From Lacihabitans soyangensis (GTDB taxonomy: Bacteria > Bacteroidota > Bacteroidia > Cytophagales > Spirosomataceae): a DNA stretch of 64,000 nucleotides. A program made the position numbers and the translations under genes. Under the pieces are notes generated by a model. That model saw only the letters and a program-made list of their open reading frames with translations. It did no database searches and was not told the origin of the DNA. Of the stretch, positions 61,638 through 64,000 are shown in pieces (the first letter of the stretch is position 1; every line of letters starts with the position of its first letter). Location of the stretch: the NCBI RefSeq assembly GCF_024343775.1, contig NZ_RJUF01000015.1, forward strand, positions 22,591 through 86,590. The letters run 5' to 3'.

Positions 61638-61892
61638 TTTGTCTAAAAGTTTAAGTTTCAGAATAGATGTAAGAGCTAACGAGTACGTTGCACATATTTC
61701 TACTCAAATCGTGGTGTTAACATTTTGTTAGGAAAATGGTATAAAATGTAATTAAAAACTGAATAGAAACAGTATGCCTGTATTTACTAGAATCAGAAGT
61801 ACTACCATGGCCTAATTTAGGTTTGGTAAAAGAATTCCATTTCTTCGACTGATTTGGTTAAAATTGGATATATTTATAACATAATATCAAAC

Positions 61893-62486
61893 TTACATTC
61901 CCTTCATTAGTTTTCGGTTATTAATAACTGTAAGGTATTCCTTGAGTTCTTGCTTTGAAATATATTCTTGAGATTTTAACCAATTCAGTCTTTGAATTAA
62001 AATATCTGGTGGTTCGAATTCGTCCAATTCTAAAAATATATCCCTGTAATATTTCATTCTTTCATCCTTGAGTTTAGCAATAAAGACATCAACTTCTTTT
62101 TTATTCTTCGAAAAATACCAAAATGTGATATCGAAATTTCCCCTAATCGTTTTTGTTTTTTCAAATTTAAAAATTTTGTATCCCCAAAAAAAGGCAATTG
62201 AAAAGAATAGTATTAGAATTGGTTTTAAAAAGAAAGCGTCTTTCAAAGGAAAGTTGTATGAATATATTATGATTGCCAAAAAGATGTTTAATAATACAGA
62301 AATATAAAAACCAACTAGAATGATGGAAGGTGTATGTTTTATTACTATTTCGTCAAAACCAATATCATCGAATGATATTTTCTCTTCATTAAAAGATTCA
62401 TTGGTATTAATTTCAACCTTTAAGCCATCTGATAAAATGTCAAAATTTCTTTTTTCTGACCAATTCTTTTGCTTCAATTGTTTCAT
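61893..62486 (-). CDS. Membrane protein of unknown function with two helices
   Basis: A 197-residue protein. The N-terminal ~50 residues are polar, then two hydrophobic helices (about 53-76 and 86-105), followed by a basic C-terminal domain with KTIRGNFDITFWYFSKNKKEVDVFIAKLKDERMKYYRDIFLELDEFEPPDILIQRLNWLKSQEYISKQELKEYLTVI. No family is recognised. It lies between the small lipoprotein and the IS element and may be in the flank of the insertion. Confidence 0.7.
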   Translation of the reverse strand: MKQLKQKNWSEKRNFDILSDGLKVEINTNESFNEEKISFDDIGFDEIVIKHTPSIILVGFYISVLLNIFLAIIIYSYNFPLKDAFFLKPILILFFSIAFFWGYKIFKFEKTKTIRGNFDITFWYFSKNKKEVDVFIAKLKDERMKYYRDIFLELDEFEPPDILIQRLNWLKSQEYISKQELKEYLTVINNRKLMKGM

Positions 62487-62672
62487 GTTTGTATTTAAAA
62501 ACTCACCTAGAACTACAATTATATTTACGGTGCATATTCTAACAAATGTAATAAAAAAAGGCAGTTTTGGAAATCTGGAAACAATTCAAATGGGATTTTA
62601 ACAGATAAGTTTTTCTAGACAAAAGCAAACTAAATAAAAATGAATTCGAAAGGGTGGGTTATCCAGTAAATA

Positions 62673-63626
62673 TTAGGACACTTTTTTATAATTGACTAAG
62701 TTTGATTTCCCCCCTCTAGCAGACTTCATAAACGGGGTTGATTTTAAGTCAACTCCTTTTTGAAGTAAATATTCATAAGGACTGATAAAACCAATACCTC
62801 CATGAATTCTTTCAAAGTTATAGAATTCTCTGAATTCGTCTATTGTTCTTTTTGCTATTTTTATATTTTCAAACTCAAACCTCTGACAGACAGTTCTTTC
62901 CATAATTGAATGATAAGATTCAATATGAGCATTTTGTTGCGGTGTACCTGGTTTTGTAAATTCCTGTGTAATGCCATTGTTTTTTAGAAAATCTTGCACC
63001 ACACTTGCTATAAATTGACTACCGTTATCGTTTCTTACTATAAAATTTTTAGGCAATCCAAACTCAGCAATGACCTTTTCAAATAGCTTTATTACATCTT
63101 CTTTTTTTATATTGTAAGCCATGTAATGGCCAATATTAAATCTACTGAATATATCTAAGATCGTTAATACTTGCATACTTTTACGTTGGCCACTTACCCA
63201 GACATATTTAATGTCAAATTCAAAAAAACTAAACTCTGTCTCCACTTTGGGAATCAAATCTTTTACTCGGTTTCGATTTGATTTTTTACTCGAAATCGGA
63301 TTGCTTCCTCTAAGTAAATTGTTGATTTTCATTAATTTATAAACATAGTGTTTGCTTATTCTATATTTTTCTTTGTCCACTAAATGACGAAACGTTTTAT
63401 AAGCTCCATAGTCAACAAAAGGCTTGGCGAACAATAACTTAATACGTCCAACAATTGCTGATTCTGTCACTTCTCTACCTTTAGAATCATATATAGTCGC
63501 ATAAGGTTTTCTTCCAGCTTTGCCATCTGAGGGTTTATAATAAAATGAACTCTTCGATAATCCACAATGGCTCAAGACGTTTCTAATTGGAAATCCCTGG
63601 CTAATAAATTCAATAGCGACTTCCAT
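62673..63626 (-). CDS. IS3 transposase OrfB (DDE integrase domain)
   Basis: A 317-residue catalytic subunit. The N-terminal helix-turn-helix-like region (SHCGLSKSSFYYKPSDG) is followed by the rve integrase core. The first catalytic Asp is in EFDIKYVWVSG, the second in RNDNGSQFIA and the Glu in NAHIESYHSIMERTVCQ. The spacing from DNGSQF to HIESYH fits the DDE family. It starts ATG 63626, 2 bp after the OrfA stop. It is also readable as a -1 fusion: the frame continues upstream through the A8 tract. Confidence 0.95.
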   Translation of the reverse strand: MEVAIEFISQGFPIRNVLSHCGLSKSSFYYKPSDGKAGRKPYATIYDSKGREVTESAIVGRIKLLFAKPFVDYGAYKTFRHLVDKEKYRISKHYVYKLMKINNLLRGSNPISSKKSNRNRVKDLIPKVETEFSFFEFDIKYVWVSGQRKSMQVLTILDIFSRFNIGHYMAYNIKKEDVIKLFEKVIAEFGLPKNFIVRNDNGSQFIASVVQDFLKNNGITQEFTKPGTPQQNAHIESYHSIMERTVCQRFEFENIKIAKRTIDEFREFYNFERIHGGIGFISPYEYLLQKGVDLKSTPFMKSARGGKSNLVNYKKVS

Positions 63627-63628
63627 TT

Positions 63629-63937
63629 TTAACTCTTTTTCAATTGACTTTTTTTTAAAAGCTCATCTTTTATTCTCAGCTCCAAAGCATTGTCGGCAAC
63701 TATATTGCGAAGCTCTCGAATCTCACGCTCTAATCGCTTGATTGCTAAATCCTTGTCTGACTTCTTAATTGATTCTAAACCTGACTCTCCTGTCTGATCT
63801 AAAATCTTTTCCCAGTTGTAAATAGTTGTAGAGGATACTCCAAATTCAGCAGACGCTGCTCCAATACCTTTTTCTTTGTAAAAGGAAATTATCTGTAATT
63901 TCTGTTGCTGACTCCAGCTTTGACGATGCTTACTCAT
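63629..63937 (-). CDS. IS3 transposase OrfA (helix-turn-helix)
   Basis: A 102-residue DNA-binding protein. MSKHRQSWSQQQKLQIISFYKEKGIGAASAEFGVSSTTIYNWEKILDQTGESGLESI is the IS3 OrfA helix-turn-helix. A C-terminal leucine zipper follows (LAIKRLEREIRELRNIVADNALELRIKDELLKKSQL). It ends DELLKKSQLKKS with the slippery A8 tract in the last codons. A programmed -1 frameshift would give OrfAB. The start is at ATG 63937. Confidence 0.93.
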   Translation of the reverse strand: MSKHRQSWSQQQKLQIISFYKEKGIGAASAEFGVSSTTIYNWEKILDQTGESGLESIKKSDKDLAIKRLEREIRELRNIVADNALELRIKDELLKKSQLKKS

Positions 63938-64000
63938 AATGACACAAAATTAAAAGTTAAAACTCTATTTTTGTGTCCTAATATTTATCGGGATGAAATC

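Larger units (their letters stand above)
62664..63990 (-). mobile_element. IS3-family insertion sequence
   Basis: A complete IS of about 1.33 kb with OrfA and OrfB on the minus strand. The terminal inverted repeats are identical over 15 bp: TAAATATTAGGACAC at 62667-62681 and its complement at 63973-63987. The outer boundaries are approximate. The window ends 10 bp after the right inverted repeat, so I cannot confirm a target-site duplication. OrfB is in the -1 frame relative to OrfA, with A8G as a possible slippage signal (about 63648-63656). Confidence 0.85.

Overview
The window looks like chromosome of a low-GC member of the Bacteroidota, most likely order Cytophagales (inference). The evidence is two SusC/SusD pairs, a type IX secretion (T9SS) C-terminal sorting domain, promoters of the TTG/TTTG...TAnnTTTG type, few Shine-Dalgarno sites, many SPII lipoproteins, and Bacteroidota-typical families (DUF1684, DUF4292, DUF2911, DUF983, TPR proteins). 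I see no tRNA, rRNA, CRISPR array or prophage. The only recognisable mobile element is an IS3-type insertion sequence at the right edge.

Layout. 1-7.4 kb: monomeric NADP-isocitrate dehydrogenase, a DUF1684 lipid-targeted protein, MurB, a membrane protein, then a TPP riboswitch with its own promoter ahead of a TonB-dependent receptor (probable thiamin uptake). 7.7-18.5 kb: nutrient-uptake region, all on the minus strand: SusC2-SusD2, SusC1-SusD1 and a DeoR-type regulator. Upstream of the regulator is a cluster of TGCA-N6-TGCA dyads and what may be a small RNA on the opposite strand. 18.6-31.9 kb: APC permease, polyprenyl synthetase, rhomboid protease, a LytTR membrane regulator without an ATG start, a pirin-like pair, a lipoprotein intradiol dioxygenase and assorted DUF proteins, a sterol desaturase-family hydroxylase and a TMTC-like membrane/TPR protein. 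32.0-38.7 kb: a plus-strand run TPR protein - DUF4292 lipoprotein - EnvC-like degenerate LytM protein - PanB - ComEC, partly an envelope-biogenesis cluster. 38.8-44.4 kb: DUF2911, then an AAA/DUF4143-type ATPase preceded by a regular array of five 18-bp palindromes, an oxidoreductase and a T9SS cargo protein. 44.6-47.0 kb: rpsL-rpsG without fusA, and an arsR-arsM pair with a matching operator in front of each gene. 47.2-57.6 kb: TPR protein, NAD-dependent epimerase, an overlapping barnase-like/barstar-like gene pair, a ferredoxin-reductase-like protein, sulfatase, trypsin-like lipoprotein and M16 peptidase. 57.6-64.0 kb: a GlcNAc-kinase-like protein, a three-copy intergenic repeat, a sulfite-oxidase-like enzyme, DUF983-thioredoxin, small envelope proteins and the IS3 element.

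The most unusual structures are the palindrome array in front of the AAA ATPase (starts 33, 33, 65 and 33 bp apart), the membrane-anchored barnase/cytoplasmic barstar overlap, the DeoR operator cluster with the candidate small transcript, and the paired ArsR operators. All motif positions were read by eye. Family names come from recognising conserved motifs, not from database searches.
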